NCBI GenBank assembly: GCA_051000815.1
Contig: JBPCNX010000079.1
Coordinates: forward strand, 1 to 64,000
Length of the DNA: 64,000 nt
Reading direction: 5' to 3'
From: PSRF01 sp051000815
GTDB lineage: Bacteria > Acidobacteriota > Blastocatellia > Pyrinomonadales > Pyrinomonadaceae
Each line of letters starts with the position of its first letter. Within the stretch, counting starts at the first letter, position 1. This document shows positions 54,221 to 63,359 of this stretch, in pieces. A model generated the notes under the pieces. The model worked only from the letters and a program-made list of their open reading frames with translations, was not told the origin of the DNA and did no database searches. The position numbers and the translations under genes are program-made.

Positions 54221-54619
54221 ATGAATCGATTAGATGGAATTGAGAAAACGCAATTGCGCGACAAGATACCGCAGTTTCAGCCGGGCGACACCGTGCGCGT
54301 TCATGTGCGGATAAAAGAATCGGAAACTAAAGAGCGTCTGCAGGCCTTCGAGGGCGTCGTCATCGCTCGTAAGCATGGCGGCGCTCGGGAGACCATAACG
54401 GTTCGAAAGACCAGCTTTGGAGTCGGCGTCGAGAGAATCTTTCCGCTCCACGCTCCGATCGTCGATCACATTGATGTGGTGAAGCGAGGCCGAGTGCGAC
54501 GCGCGAAACTTTATTACCTGCGGGAGTTGCGTGGCAAAGCCGCCCGAATCCGCGAGCGCGACACGCGCGGGCAACAGGCAAAAGACGCCCAGGCTTCGGC
54601 TGCCGCCAAGGTCAAGTAA
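54221..54619 (+). CDS. rplS: 50S ribosomal protein L19
   Basis: 132 residues. FQPGDTVRVHVRIKE, RLQAFEGVVIARK, SFGVGVERIFPLHAPIV and VRRAKLYYLRELRGKAARI are the L19 signatures. A 20-residue Ala/Gln-rich tail follows. Last ribosomal gene of the operon, 93 bases after trmD. Confidence 0.96.
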   Translation: MNRLDGIEKTQLRDKIPQFQPGDTVRVHVRIKESETKERLQAFEGVVIARKHGGARETITVRKTSFGVGVERIFPLHAPIVDHIDVVKRGRVRRAKLYYLRELRGKAARIRERDTRGQQAKDAQASAAAKVK

Positions 54620-54679
54620 GGCAGGCGGGCGCAGCTGTTCCCGCCTGAGAGAGCAGCATTGTGAACCGAGGGCAGATCT

Positions 54680-55837
54680 TTGCGGATTGCAATAGATGCT
54701 CACTCAGTTGGCACCGGCTTGGGCGGGAATGAGAGTTATGCGCTGAACCTAATCGAAGCCCTGGCCAGGATCGATTCAGTCAATCAATACACTCTCTACG
54801 TTACCCGGGATGAAGCTGTTGCGAAGTTCAGCCGCAGGTGGCCAAACTTCGTTGTTCGTCAAACGCGTCCTCACACCCCGTTGATTCGAGTCCCTCTAAC
54901 ACTAAGTGCCGAACTAAGAAAAAACCCGGTCGACGTTTTACACGTCCAGTTCACAGCACCCCCTTTTGCCCCCTGTCCTGTCGTCGTCAGTATTCACGAC
55001 CTGTCGTTTGAACACCTCCCTGAAACTTTTAAGCGCCGCAGCAGAGCGCAGCTCCGTTTGACAGTTCGCCGCTCAGCTCGGAAGGCAGCACATATTCTGG
55101 CGCTGTCAGAGCACGCCCGGTCAGACATCATCGCGACCTATGGGATCTCTCCGGACCTGGTAACGGCGATTCCGCTCGCGGCGTCAGATCACTTCCGGCC
55201 GGTTGCAGACGAAAGAGATCTTCAACGCGTGCGACACACTTATGGCATAGCTGGAGATTACATCCTTTCAGTCGGATCGATTCAGCCGCGTAAGAATCTG
55301 GCACGTCTCGTTGCAGCTTACGCGCGCCTCCGGCTTACACAAGCGAAGCTTAAGTTGCCGCAACTGGTAATCGTGGGAAGACGCGCCTGGCTTTATGGAG
55401 AGACTCTCCGAGCAATTAATGAGAGCGGCGTCAGCGAGTCGATAATCTTGACAGGCTACGTGCCAGACGACGATCTGCCTGCGCTCTATTCCGGGGCGCT
55501 CTGTTTTGTTTACCCATCTTACTTTGAAGGATTTGGCCTCCCTCCTCTGGAAGCCATGAAATGTGGAGCTCCGGTGCTGGCGGGAAACAGAACTAGTTTA
55601 ACCGAGGTGGTCGGAGACGCAGGGCTTCTGGTTGATCCATTTGATACGAATGCCATTGCGTCGGGGATAGCGCGCCTCGTGGAAAGCCAAGACTTTCGCA
55701 ATGACCTCAGGGCTAAAGGACTGAGGCGGTCTCAGATGTTTGACTGGGAAAAAACCGCAAGAAGCACTCTTGAAGTTTATAAACGTGCCGTTGATAATAG
55801 TCGCGCTGTTACTCGCGTCTGGAAAGCGCAACGCTAA
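54680..55837 (+). CDS. GT4-family glycosyltransferase
   Basis: 385 residues from TTG 54680. GT-B fold: N-terminal GLGGNESYALNLIEAL, and the C-terminal nucleotide-sugar site SVGSIQPRKNLARLVAAYARL and YPSYFEGFGLPPLEAMKCGAPV (E-x7-E). Similar to mannosyl- or rhamnosyltransferases of exopolysaccharide synthesis. Runs 60 bases behind rplS and 24 before a second glycosyltransferase. Confidence 0.9.
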   Translation: MRIAIDAHSVGTGLGGNESYALNLIEALARIDSVNQYTLYVTRDEAVAKFSRRWPNFVVRQTRPHTPLIRVPLTLSAELRKNPVDVLHVQFTAPPFAPCPVVVSIHDLSFEHLPETFKRRSRAQLRLTVRRSARKAAHILALSEHARSDIIATYGISPDLVTAIPLAASDHFRPVADERDLQRVRHTYGIAGDYILSVGSIQPRKNLARLVAAYARLRLTQAKLKLPQLVIVGRRAWLYGETLRAINESGVSESIILTGYVPDDDLPALYSGALCFVYPSYFEGFGLPPLEAMKCGAPVLAGNRTSLTEVVGDAGLLVDPFDTNAIASGIARLVESQDFRNDLRAKGLRRSQMFDWEKTARSTLEVYKRAVDNSRAVTRVWKAQR

Positions 55838-55861
55838 GTCAACTGAAGTGCTCTCAAAAAT

Positions 55862-57028
55862 ATGCGCATAGCCATACTCGGAACTCGCGGTATACCGGCC
55901 AGCTACGGAGGCTTCGAAACTTTCGCGGAACACTTATCCACGAGGCTGGTGGCGCGCGGACACGAAGTGACTGTTTATTGCCGGGCGCATTACGTTTCAC
56001 CAAGACAACTTGAATATCACGGAGTTCGGCTACAGGTCCTTCCGACGATTCGTCATAAATACTTTGACACGGTTGTCCACGCCTTCCTCTCGGCCTTACA
56101 CGCGGCGCCTTCACGGTACGACGCAGCTCTGATCTGCAACGCGGCCAACGCCCCCTTCGCATCCATTCTTCGCCTTACTGGAACGCCAGTGGCAATCAAT
56201 GTCGATGGACTCGAGCACAAACGAAAGAAATGGAATTGGCTTGGGCGTAGCTATTACCTGGTGGCCGAACGGCTTTCCACGATTCTTCCCAACGTTACCA
56301 TCACTGATGCGCAGGTAATCCAGGATTACTACCTGGCGAGGTATGGCGCGCCTTCCACGATGATTGCTTACGGTGCGGAGGTAGAACGGAAACTCGACCG
56401 TGAAGTAGTGCGCCGTTGGCGCGTCGAGCCCAACCGATATGTTCTCTACGTCTCACGGCTTGAGCCGGAAAACAATGCCCGCCTGGTCATAGAGGCATTT
56501 AAGAGAGTCAGAACCGCCTATCGATTGTTAGTGGTCGGCGACGCGCCGTATGCTCATGAGTACATCAGTGACCTAAAGGAACGAGCGCGCGGCGATCGAC
56601 GCATCATCTTTACGGGTTTCGTTTTTGGACAGGACTATCGCGCTCTCCAACAAAATGCCTATTGCTATGTCCACGCGACGGAAGTTGGAGGAACGCATCC
56701 CGCCTTACTCGAAGCAATGGGCTACGGCAATTGTGTTCTGACGCTAGCTACACCGGAAAACATTGAAGCGGTGGGTGAGGCCGGAATTCCTTACGCCGAC
56801 GAGTTGGACCTCACTCAGAAGCTGCAACGTGTCTTGCGAGATGGCTCACTGGTCCAGTCTTATCGCAATCGCGCCCAGCTTCGGGTGCAGCAGAAGTACG
56901 ATTGGGAGCAGGTCGTTAATCAGTATGAGGAGCTGTTCGCTTCGATGTCGGGCCGAGCATTGGCTCGACCTGCAGCCACCGTAGCAGAAAGGGACGTTGT
57001 CGAGCGCGTGACCGTGACAAGGACTTAA
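55862..57028 (+). CDS. DUF1972/GT4 glycosyltransferase
   Basis: 388 residues. The N-terminus MRIAILGTRGIPASYGGFET is typical of the DUF1972 rhamnosyltransferase-like group. The C-terminal donor site reads VLYVSRLEPENNARLVIEAF and EVGGTHPALLEAMGYGNCV. Likely works with the preceding enzyme on a cell-surface polysaccharide. Confidence 0.9.
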   Translation: MRIAILGTRGIPASYGGFETFAEHLSTRLVARGHEVTVYCRAHYVSPRQLEYHGVRLQVLPTIRHKYFDTVVHAFLSALHAAPSRYDAALICNAANAPFASILRLTGTPVAINVDGLEHKRKKWNWLGRSYYLVAERLSTILPNVTITDAQVIQDYYLARYGAPSTMIAYGAEVERKLDREVVRRWRVEPNRYVLYVSRLEPENNARLVIEAFKRVRTAYRLLVVGDAPYAHEYISDLKERARGDRRIIFTGFVFGQDYRALQQNAYCYVHATEVGGTHPALLEAMGYGNCVLTLATPENIEAVGEAGIPYADELDLTQKLQRVLRDGSLVQSYRNRAQLRVQQKYDWEQVVNQYEELFASMSGRALARPAATVAERDVVERVTVTRT

Positions 57029-57059
57029 GCGGAACGAGCAGCGACCAAAACAAGAGAAC

Positions 57060-57091
57060 GGCCCCACCAATCGCATGGGATTGGCGGGGCC
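57060..57091. terminator. long hairpin after the glycosyltransferase genes
   Basis: GGCCCCACCAATC (57060-57072) pairs with GATTGGCGGGGCC (57079-57091), one mismatch, six-base loop. No U-tract follows, so it may be a weak or Rho-type terminator or another structure. The rest of the 513-bp gap (57029-57541) has no gene that I can support. Confidence 0.5.
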
Positions 57092-57541
57092 GGAGTTTCG
57101 GGGCAGGTTCGGGTCGATCGGGTGGCGTTGGCAAAGGAACTGAGACCGTCGCTTGGGCGCTCTCATTGTCTAGGCGGTGCGTTTTATGCGGGTGAGATAA
57201 AGCCTCGCGTACTATAAAAAATCATCCCGCGCAAGAACCCTTGCAAACACTTCACTGATAATTGAAAGAACAAGAACTGCGCAATGCTGACAATGTGGGA
57301 AATTATACGGAACTATTGTGACCTGTCAAGCAAATATTAATAATTTCGCAAAGATTTCGTAACATCTCGACGCCCTGGCCTGGGCGGGGAGTAGTAAAGT
57401 GGATCCAAGCGTATTGTGTTGTCACCGGGCTTGGAATCCTGATTTGCCTCAGCGATGGTCGATGACTATAATGCGCCCCATTCTTTACGGGGCTGGATAT
57501 GGCAGAAAGAGTCCCGGGTTTGGCAGCGGCAAAACAGGATA

Positions 57542-58408
57542 ATGACGACACAGCTAAGATGGAAACAGCGCGGCCGGATTGCGCCCTTGGTTGGCAGCCG
57601 CCCGGAGAGGCCACTGCGTGCGTTCGCACTCACGCTTAGCCAGGCGGCGCGAGCGGCACTTAACGAGCCTTTTCGTCTCACGGTTGAGCATCAACCGATA
57701 TATCTGAAGCGGTTGCCAAAAGCCTTTGAAGGTTTTCGCATCGTCCACCTCTCTGATATTCACCATAGCCCTTTCACCAGTAGCGAACAGATCGTACGTG
57801 CGGTTGAAACCGCGAACCGTTTGAAACCAGACATGATTGCGTTGACCGGCGACTACATTTCGCATGATCGTCAATACGCAGCTCCGTGTGCGGAATTACT
57901 TGGTCGCCTTCAAGCGCGTAATGGCGTGTATGCCGTTTTAGGAAATCATGACCACTGGACTGACGCGGCGTTGATCACAGACCTATTTCGCGCTGAAGGG
58001 ATAACTGTTTTGGTGAACCAGGGCATGAGGTTCGAGCTCGCTGGCGAAGCATTTTGGTTGGCTGGTGTGGACGACACTATGGTCGGGTTGGAAGATCTCT
58101 CCTTATCGCTAGCCGGTGCTCGGGAAACTGAGATGAAACTCCTGCTTGCTCACAACCCCATCATCCTGCGCCGGGCAGCTCGAGCTCGAGTAGATCTGGT
58201 CTTAAGTGGCCACACGCATGGCGGTCAAGTAACTTTGCGTTCGGAACGAGGGGCTTCTGGGAAACCAAGACGCCGCCTACTTCGCGGCCTTGGCAGGCAA
58301 GGTGAGACGCAAATCTACGTCACTCGGGGCTTGGGCACAGTTGTGCTTCCAATCCGTTACGGCTGCCCACCAGAAGTTTCTTTGCTTGAATTGCGTTGCT
58401 CTGAGTAG
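57542..58408 (+). CDS. metallophosphoesterase
   Basis: 288 residues from ATG 57542 (a GTG-led frame could start at 57455). Calcineurin-like motifs LSDIHHSPF, TGDYISHD, GNHDHWTD and SGHTHGGQV. Resembles the enzyme at 43531 but lacks its transmembrane anchor. Substrate unknown. Confidence 0.87.
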   Translation: MTTQLRWKQRGRIAPLVGSRPERPLRAFALTLSQAARAALNEPFRLTVEHQPIYLKRLPKAFEGFRIVHLSDIHHSPFTSSEQIVRAVETANRLKPDMIALTGDYISHDRQYAAPCAELLGRLQARNGVYAVLGNHDHWTDAALITDLFRAEGITVLVNQGMRFELAGEAFWLAGVDDTMVGLEDLSLSLAGARETEMKLLLAHNPIILRRAARARVDLVLSGHTHGGQVTLRSERGASGKPRRRLLRGLGRQGETQIYVTRGLGTVVLPIRYGCPPEVSLLELRCSE

Positions 58409-58477
58409 TACTTCTTCAGGTAAATTCCTGAGGGTTTGAAGCGCGCGCTTTTCCAACTCCTTCTAAATCGCGTCCTG

Positions 58478-59104
58478 ATGTCATCCCGGATTATTACTGT
58501 CCCCAACCTGCTGACCATCTTCAGGATGGTCCTGATCCCGGTTTTTGTTACCCTTCTTTTCTATCAGCGATTTCTCTTGGCTTTAGCAGCCTTCGTTCTA
58601 GCCGGAATCACAGACGGACTCGATGGCTTACTTGCGCGTCGATTTGACCAGCGCTCCCAGCTCGGCACCGTCCTCGACCCCATTGCCGACAAGCTTATGT
58701 TAGTAACGGCGTTTGTGGTGCTGTCGATGAGGAGTGTTTTCCCTCAACCCTTGCCAAGCCATTTGCCCGTTCCGTTCTGGGTTACAGCGGCGGTGATCAG
58801 CCGTGATGTTTTTATCGTGGTTGGCGCCGCAGCAATCAACATCATGACCGGTTTTCGAGGATTCCGGCCTTCCTGGCTTGGTAAGTTCAATACCACAGTG
58901 CAAATCATTGCCATTGCAATCATTATTTTCGCTGCCAGCGTTCCCTATGGCACTGGCTACTACCTACCGACGCTGTATGCCATTGTTTTCGCACTGGCAA
59001 TCCTGTCGGGCGGGCATTACGTCTTTTTTGCCTCAAAGCTCCTCAACGATGACCGCCGACACCACAGTTCTGATCCTTCAGACCCCGACTTGCCATCCCG
59101 CTAA
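58478..59104 (+). CDS. pgsA: CDP-diacylglycerol-glycerol-3-phosphate 3-phosphatidyltransferase
   Basis: About 208 residues from ATG 58478 (TTG 58436 would add 14). The CDP-alcohol phosphotransferase motif D-G-L-D-G-L-L-A-R-R-x8-G-T-V-L-D-P-I-A-D is complete. Four to five membrane helices. First step of phosphatidylglycerol synthesis. Confidence 0.9.
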   Translation: MSSRIITVPNLLTIFRMVLIPVFVTLLFYQRFLLALAAFVLAGITDGLDGLLARRFDQRSQLGTVLDPIADKLMLVTAFVVLSMRSVFPQPLPSHLPVPFWVTAAVISRDVFIVVGAAAINIMTGFRGFRPSWLGKFNTTVQIIAIAIIIFAASVPYGTGYYLPTLYAIVFALAILSGGHYVFFASKLLNDDRRHHSSDPSDPDLPSR

Positions 59105-59138
59105 CGCCAAAGAGCACCGGAATTCCAGCCTCATAAAA

Positions 59139-59168
59139 GTTGACAGCAACGCACTCAGGTATTATATT
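59139..59168 (+). promoter_or_regulatory. dnaK promoter with HAIR-like operator
   Basis: TTGACA (59140-59145), 17-base spacer, TATATT (59163-59168): a good sigma70 promoter. Across the -35 and spacer lies GTTGACA-N7-ACTCAGG (59139-59159). HspR operators (HAIR) have CTTGAGT-N7-ACTCAAG; here 4 of 7 left and 6 of 7 right positions agree, with exact spacing. An hspR gene is in the same cluster. Confidence 0.65.
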
Positions 59169-59282
59169 ACCTCGGCATTCAACCAGGCTGGGCCACGCCT
59201 CCGTTTGCAGCCGGACGGCATGCTGGAGTCGGACAGGACGCAACCGCCCAAGCCAAAACCGGGTTTTGGAGAGTAAAAGAAA

Positions 59283-61205
59283 ATGAGCAGCAAGATTATT
59301 GGAATTGACCTTGGAACCACAAACTCTGTCGTAGCCGTGATGGAAGGTGGCGAACCGACAGTAATTCCGAATTCTGAAGGGGGGCGGACGACCCCGTCGG
59401 TGGTCGCCTTTACCAAGGATGGGAGCCGGCTGGTTGGCCAGGTAGCCAAGCGCCAGGCCGTTACGAACCCTGAAAATACTGTTTATTCAATTAAGCGGTT
59501 TATGGGGAGACGTTACGACGAAGTAACAGAGGAAATCAGACAGGTTCCTTATAAGGTGCAGGCGGCAGGAGGGGACGTGCGCATCGCAGCGGGCGGCAAG
59601 GAATGGAGTCCCCCGGAGATTTCAGCAATCATCCTCCAAAAGATGAAGCAGTCTGCCGAGGACTACCTTGGTCACAAGGTGGATAAGGCCGTTATTACCG
59701 TCCCGGCCTACTTTAACGACTCGCAGCGTCAGGCGACCAAGGATGCGGGCAAGATCGCCGGACTCGAGGTAATGCGCATTGTTAACGAACCCACTGCTGC
59801 AGCGCTGGCCTATGGGCTCGACAAGAAGAAGGACGAAACAATTGCCGTTTTCGACTTCGGCGGCGGTACGTTTGACGTGTCCATCCTCGAGGTTGGGGAA
59901 GGCGTAGTCGAGGTCAAATCAACAAACGGTGACACACATCTTGGCGGCGACGATATCGACGAAAGACTGATTGAGTGGATCATTGAAGAGTTTAAGCGCG
60001 ACCAGGGCATCGATCTCTCCAGCGACAAGATGGCGTTGCAGCGTTTGAAGGAAGCAGCTGAGAAGGCAAAGATTGAACTGTCCAGCACAATGGAAACAGA
60101 AATCAATCTTCCCTTTGTCACGGCGGATCAATCAGGACCTAAACATCTAGCGATGAAACTGACGCGATCCAGGTTTGAGCAGTTGGCTGATCCGATTCTG
60201 CAGCGGTTGCGGGGGCCAGTCGAACAGGCTTTGAAAGATGCCGGGCTGGACTCCAAGAAGATCGACGAAGTCGTCCTGGTGGGTGGTTCCACCCGAATTC
60301 CCAAGGTTCAGCAGATGGTCCGCGACCTGTTTGGCAAAGAACCGAACAAGAGTGTGAACCCTGATGAGGTAGTTGCTATTGGCGCGGCCGTTCAGGCGGG
60401 CGTGCTCTCAGGTGAGAAAACCGACATTCTGTTACTCGATGTCACTCCGCTTAGTTTGGGAATTGAGACTCTTGGTGGGGTGTTCACCAAGTTGATCGAA
60501 CGGAACACAACGATCCCCACCCGCAAGTCGGAGATCTTCTCAACTGCGTCGGACAACCAAACGTCCGTCGAAGTGCATGTCTTGCAGGGCGAACGGCAAA
60601 TGGCTGGAGATAATCGCACTCTCGGCAAGTTTCATCTGATTGGCATTCCCCCCGCGCCGCGCGGCATGCCGCAGGTTGAAGTGACGTTTGACATAGACGC
60701 GAACGGCATCGTTAACGTGTCCGCGAAAGACATGGGAACCGGTCGCGAGCAGAAGATAACGATTACCTCATCGTCGGGTCTCAACAGGGACGAGATCGAC
60801 AAGATGATGCGTGATGCCGAATCACACGCTGCCGATGATGCCAAGAAGCGCGAAGAGATCGAGGCACGCAACCGGCTTGATGGACTGGTATATCAAATGG
60901 AGAAGACGCTCACTGAGAACCGTGAAAAAGTAGGTAGCGTCGCCACTGAAGTTGAGACTGCCATCGCACAAGCGAAGACAGCGCTCCAGGAAGGAGGAGT
61001 TGAAAAACTCAACGAGGCATTTAATCAACTGCAGGCTGCCTCTCACAAACTTGCTGAAGCGCTATATCAGCAGGCTCCAACACCGGGAGCGGAAACGGAA
61101 GCATCTGGCGATCAGGCTACGGCGGCAGGCGCCGCTTCTGGCGGGGCCTCGGGCGAGGACAATGTCATCGACGCCGAATACGTCGATGTAGACGAAAATA
61201 AATAA
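59283..61205 (+). CDS. dnaK: molecular chaperone DnaK
   Basis: 640 residues. ATPase domain with IIGIDLGTTNSVVAVMEGG, AVITVPAYFNDSQRQ, FDFGGGTFDVSILE; then the linker DILLLDVTPLSLGIET and the substrate-binding domain. The C-terminus NVIDAEYVDVDENK resembles the EEVD-like bacterial tail. AAGAAAATG start region with AGAGTAAAAGAAA. First gene of dnaK-dnaJ-hspR. Confidence 0.98.
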   Translation: MSSKIIGIDLGTTNSVVAVMEGGEPTVIPNSEGGRTTPSVVAFTKDGSRLVGQVAKRQAVTNPENTVYSIKRFMGRRYDEVTEEIRQVPYKVQAAGGDVRIAAGGKEWSPPEISAIILQKMKQSAEDYLGHKVDKAVITVPAYFNDSQRQATKDAGKIAGLEVMRIVNEPTAAALAYGLDKKKDETIAVFDFGGGTFDVSILEVGEGVVEVKSTNGDTHLGGDDIDERLIEWIIEEFKRDQGIDLSSDKMALQRLKEAAEKAKIELSSTMETEINLPFVTADQSGPKHLAMKLTRSRFEQLADPILQRLRGPVEQALKDAGLDSKKIDEVVLVGGSTRIPKVQQMVRDLFGKEPNKSVNPDEVVAIGAAVQAGVLSGEKTDILLLDVTPLSLGIETLGGVFTKLIERNTTIPTRKSEIFSTASDNQTSVEVHVLQGERQMAGDNRTLGKFHLIGIPPAPRGMPQVEVTFDIDANGIVNVSAKDMGTGREQKITITSSSGLNRDEIDKMMRDAESHAADDAKKREEIEARNRLDGLVYQMEKTLTENREKVGSVATEVETAIAQAKTALQEGGVEKLNEAFNQLQAASHKLAEALYQQAPTPGAETEASGDQATAAGAASGGASGEDNVIDAEYVDVDENK

Positions 61206-61210
61206 AGCCA

Positions 61211-61278
61211 AGGTGACAAGGCGAGTTGGCAGGTGACCGGTGACGGGCTGAGCGTTTTCGCCTTGTCACCTGTCACCA
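61211..61278. repeat. heptanucleotide array, GGTGACC type, with inverted partner
   Basis: Five 7-base units at 61211-61245 (AGGTGAC, AAGGCGA, GTTGGCA, GGTGACC, GGTGACG) and a complement CCTTGTCACCTGTCACC at 61261-61277, between dnaK and dnaJ. A hairpin here could uncouple dnaK from dnaJ expression. Confidence 0.78.
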
Positions 61279-61300
61279 TTTACTATTCAGAGCCTCAAAC

Positions 61301-62458
61301 ATGGCCAAACAGGATTACTACCAAACGCTGGGCGTGAAGCGCGATGCCAAGCCTGAAGAAATAAAGAAGGCTTACCGCAGACTCGCGCGCAAGTATCACC
61401 CTGACGTCAATCCGGGCGACAAATCCTCCGAGGAGCGTTTCAAGTTAACCACTGAAGCCCACGACGTCCTCTCAGATCCCAAAAAGCGCGCCGTCTACGA
61501 TCGCTTTGGACAGTATTCCGACAACCTTGCAGACGCGGCCGCACGTGGTGCGGCTCCGAGCAGCGGCGGCAGCACGGGACCAGGGTTTGATTTTACTGGC
61601 TTTGATTGGGGCACAACCTCCGGAGCCGGCAGCAGCACAAGTTTCAAGGACATTTTTTCTGATCTGTTTGGCGGCGGGGCCACAAAAGAACGCGAACCAC
61701 CGCCTCCGCAACCAAAGCGCGGCGCGGACATTGAGATGCCTCTTGCTCTCTCCTTCGAAGAAGCGCTGCAGGGACTAACCACCAACCTTACGGTAAACCG
61801 CTCCGAACAATGCTCACGCTGTAATGGCGCCGGCGATATCGGCGGACCTGTCATGATTTGTCCCACGTGCAAGGGTTCGGGTCAGGTTCAGCGTTCGGGA
61901 GGCCGCCTGCGTTTTGCTCAGGAATGCGCTGACTGCGAAGGCACTGGACGACGACGTTCGCCTTGTTCGCTATGCAAGGGGAAGGGCACGTTGCCTAAAA
62001 CTGAAACGGTGAAAGTGCGAATTCCTGCGGGCGTTGAAACCGGTTCACGCGTTCGGATCCCAGCCAAAGGTCATGGCGGTCGCATGGGTGCGCCTGCCGG
62101 TGATCTGCATATCATCACGAATGTAGGCAAGCACAAACACTTCACGCGCAAAGGTGACAACATTTACGTTACCGTTCCGATTACAGTGCCGGAGGCGGCC
62201 TTGGGCGCAAAGATCGAAGTTCCCACCGTTGAAGGAAAGGCGCAGTTGCGCATTCCTCCAGGTACACAATCGGGTCAGAAGTTTCGTTTGCGCGAACGGG
62301 GCGCGCCGGTCTTGCGAAATCCCGGCTCCAAGGGTGATCAGTTTGTTGAGGTGCAGGTGATTTTGCCGAAAGTGATCTCGGAAGAGACCAAGGAGCTGTT
62401 GCGGCAGTATTCGAAGTTGAATTCGGAAAACCCGCGCGTGGAGATGGGACTGGAGTAA
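61301..62458 (+). CDS. dnaJ: chaperone DnaJ
   Basis: 385 residues. J domain (5-68) with YHPDVN containing HPD; Gly/Ser-rich linker; four zinc-finger CxxCxGxG-type units (CSRCNGAG, CPTCKGSG, CADCEGTG, CSLCKGKG); C-terminal peptide-binding domains. Full-length type I DnaJ, partner of DnaK. Confidence 0.96.
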   Translation: MAKQDYYQTLGVKRDAKPEEIKKAYRRLARKYHPDVNPGDKSSEERFKLTTEAHDVLSDPKKRAVYDRFGQYSDNLADAAARGAAPSSGGSTGPGFDFTGFDWGTTSGAGSSTSFKDIFSDLFGGGATKEREPPPPQPKRGADIEMPLALSFEEALQGLTTNLTVNRSEQCSRCNGAGDIGGPVMICPTCKGSGQVQRSGGRLRFAQECADCEGTGRRRSPCSLCKGKGTLPKTETVKVRIPAGVETGSRVRIPAKGHGGRMGAPAGDLHIITNVGKHKHFTRKGDNIYVTVPITVPEAALGAKIEVPTVEGKAQLRIPPGTQSGQKFRLRERGAPVLRNPGSKGDQFVEVQVILPKVISEETKELLRQYSKLNSENPRVEMGLE

Positions 62459-62631
62459 TTGCCGATTTCCAATTGGCGATTGCCGATTGGCAGATGAGGA
62501 CGCGGGCCACGTTTTGAATGGTTGTGACGCCGGGTGAAAACGGTCGTGCGGGAGACTGAAATAGGCCATGGCTCACCTCAACTCGACTCAAAGAATCGGC
62601 AATCGCAAATGAATGGCAATCGCCAATCGAA
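62458..62631. repeat. heptanucleotide array, ATTGCCG type, with inverted partner
   Basis: Five 7-base units at 62458-62492 start on the last base of the dnaJ stop codon. The complement (AATCGGC, AATCGCA, AATCGCC, AATCGAA units) at 62594-62631 ends seven bases before the hspR ATG. Confidence 0.85.
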
Positions 62632-62637
62632 AATGAG

Positions 62638-63036
62638 ATGAAGCGCAAGCCGAAGACATACACGATCAGCGCGGTGGCGGAGCAATACAATCTCCACCCG
62701 CAGACGCTGCGCCTTTACGAACGCGAAGGACTGTTAAAGCCATCGCGTTCAGAAGGCAACACCCGGCTTTATACCGATCCCGATCTCGAGCGCCTCGAAT
62801 TGATCCTCTCCTTAACTCGCGACCTGGGTGTGAATCTCGCGGGCGTGGAAATCATCATGAACATGCGCGAGAAGATGGATGCGATGCAGCACGAGTTCGA
62901 GCGGTTTTTCCTGTACCTACAATCACACGCCGAAGAGTTGACCAACTTCACAGAACCACCTCCCGAAGGCTCCTCCGACGCTCTTGTTCCTTTCTCGCGA
63001 GTCGCCGTTCTAAGACGCCGCAACCTGTCTCGCTAA
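62638..63036 (+). CDS. hspR: MerR-family heat-shock repressor HspR
   Basis: 132 residues. MerR-type winged helix: YTISAVAEQYNLHPQTLRLYEREGLLKPSRSEGNTRLY, then a short coiled coil (about 58-100). HspR represses dnaK operons by binding HAIR elements and is helped by DnaK. Order dnaK-dnaJ-hspR supports this name; the candidate operator is in the dnaK promoter. Confidence 0.88.
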   Translation: MKRKPKTYTISAVAEQYNLHPQTLRLYEREGLLKPSRSEGNTRLYTDPDLERLELILSLTRDLGVNLAGVEIIMNMREKMDAMQHEFERFFLYLQSHAEELTNFTEPPPEGSSDALVPFSRVAVLRRRNLSR

Positions 63037-63359
63037 CCCCATTAACATTGCCTGGGCGGTGAATCCTGGGAGCACGGGCGTCCTGCCCGCAGGGCCCCGT
63101 TAGCTCATTTTGTATTGGATCAATTTTCATGCACCAATTCAAGCAAGGGACTTGGAGAGCACAACCGGACTTCAGTCTTGTCCACTGTTCTAAGCCGTGC
63201 TAGAGTCCGCGCGCATTCGAGCAAACCCGGCCTCTTTTACTCATACTCAGGTCACGAACCCCGGGCCGATGCTTGAATTAATCCGAACAAGTTCTTAAGT
63301 CATAGTTACCCAGACGACGCCACTGATTGAAGCGGCGTCTTCCTCACCAGGAGAACACG
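63037..63359. other. 323-bp gap without a gene
   Basis: Holds a small hairpin CGGGCGTCCTGCCCG near 63077-63091 after hspR. Nothing else supported. Confidence 0.45.
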
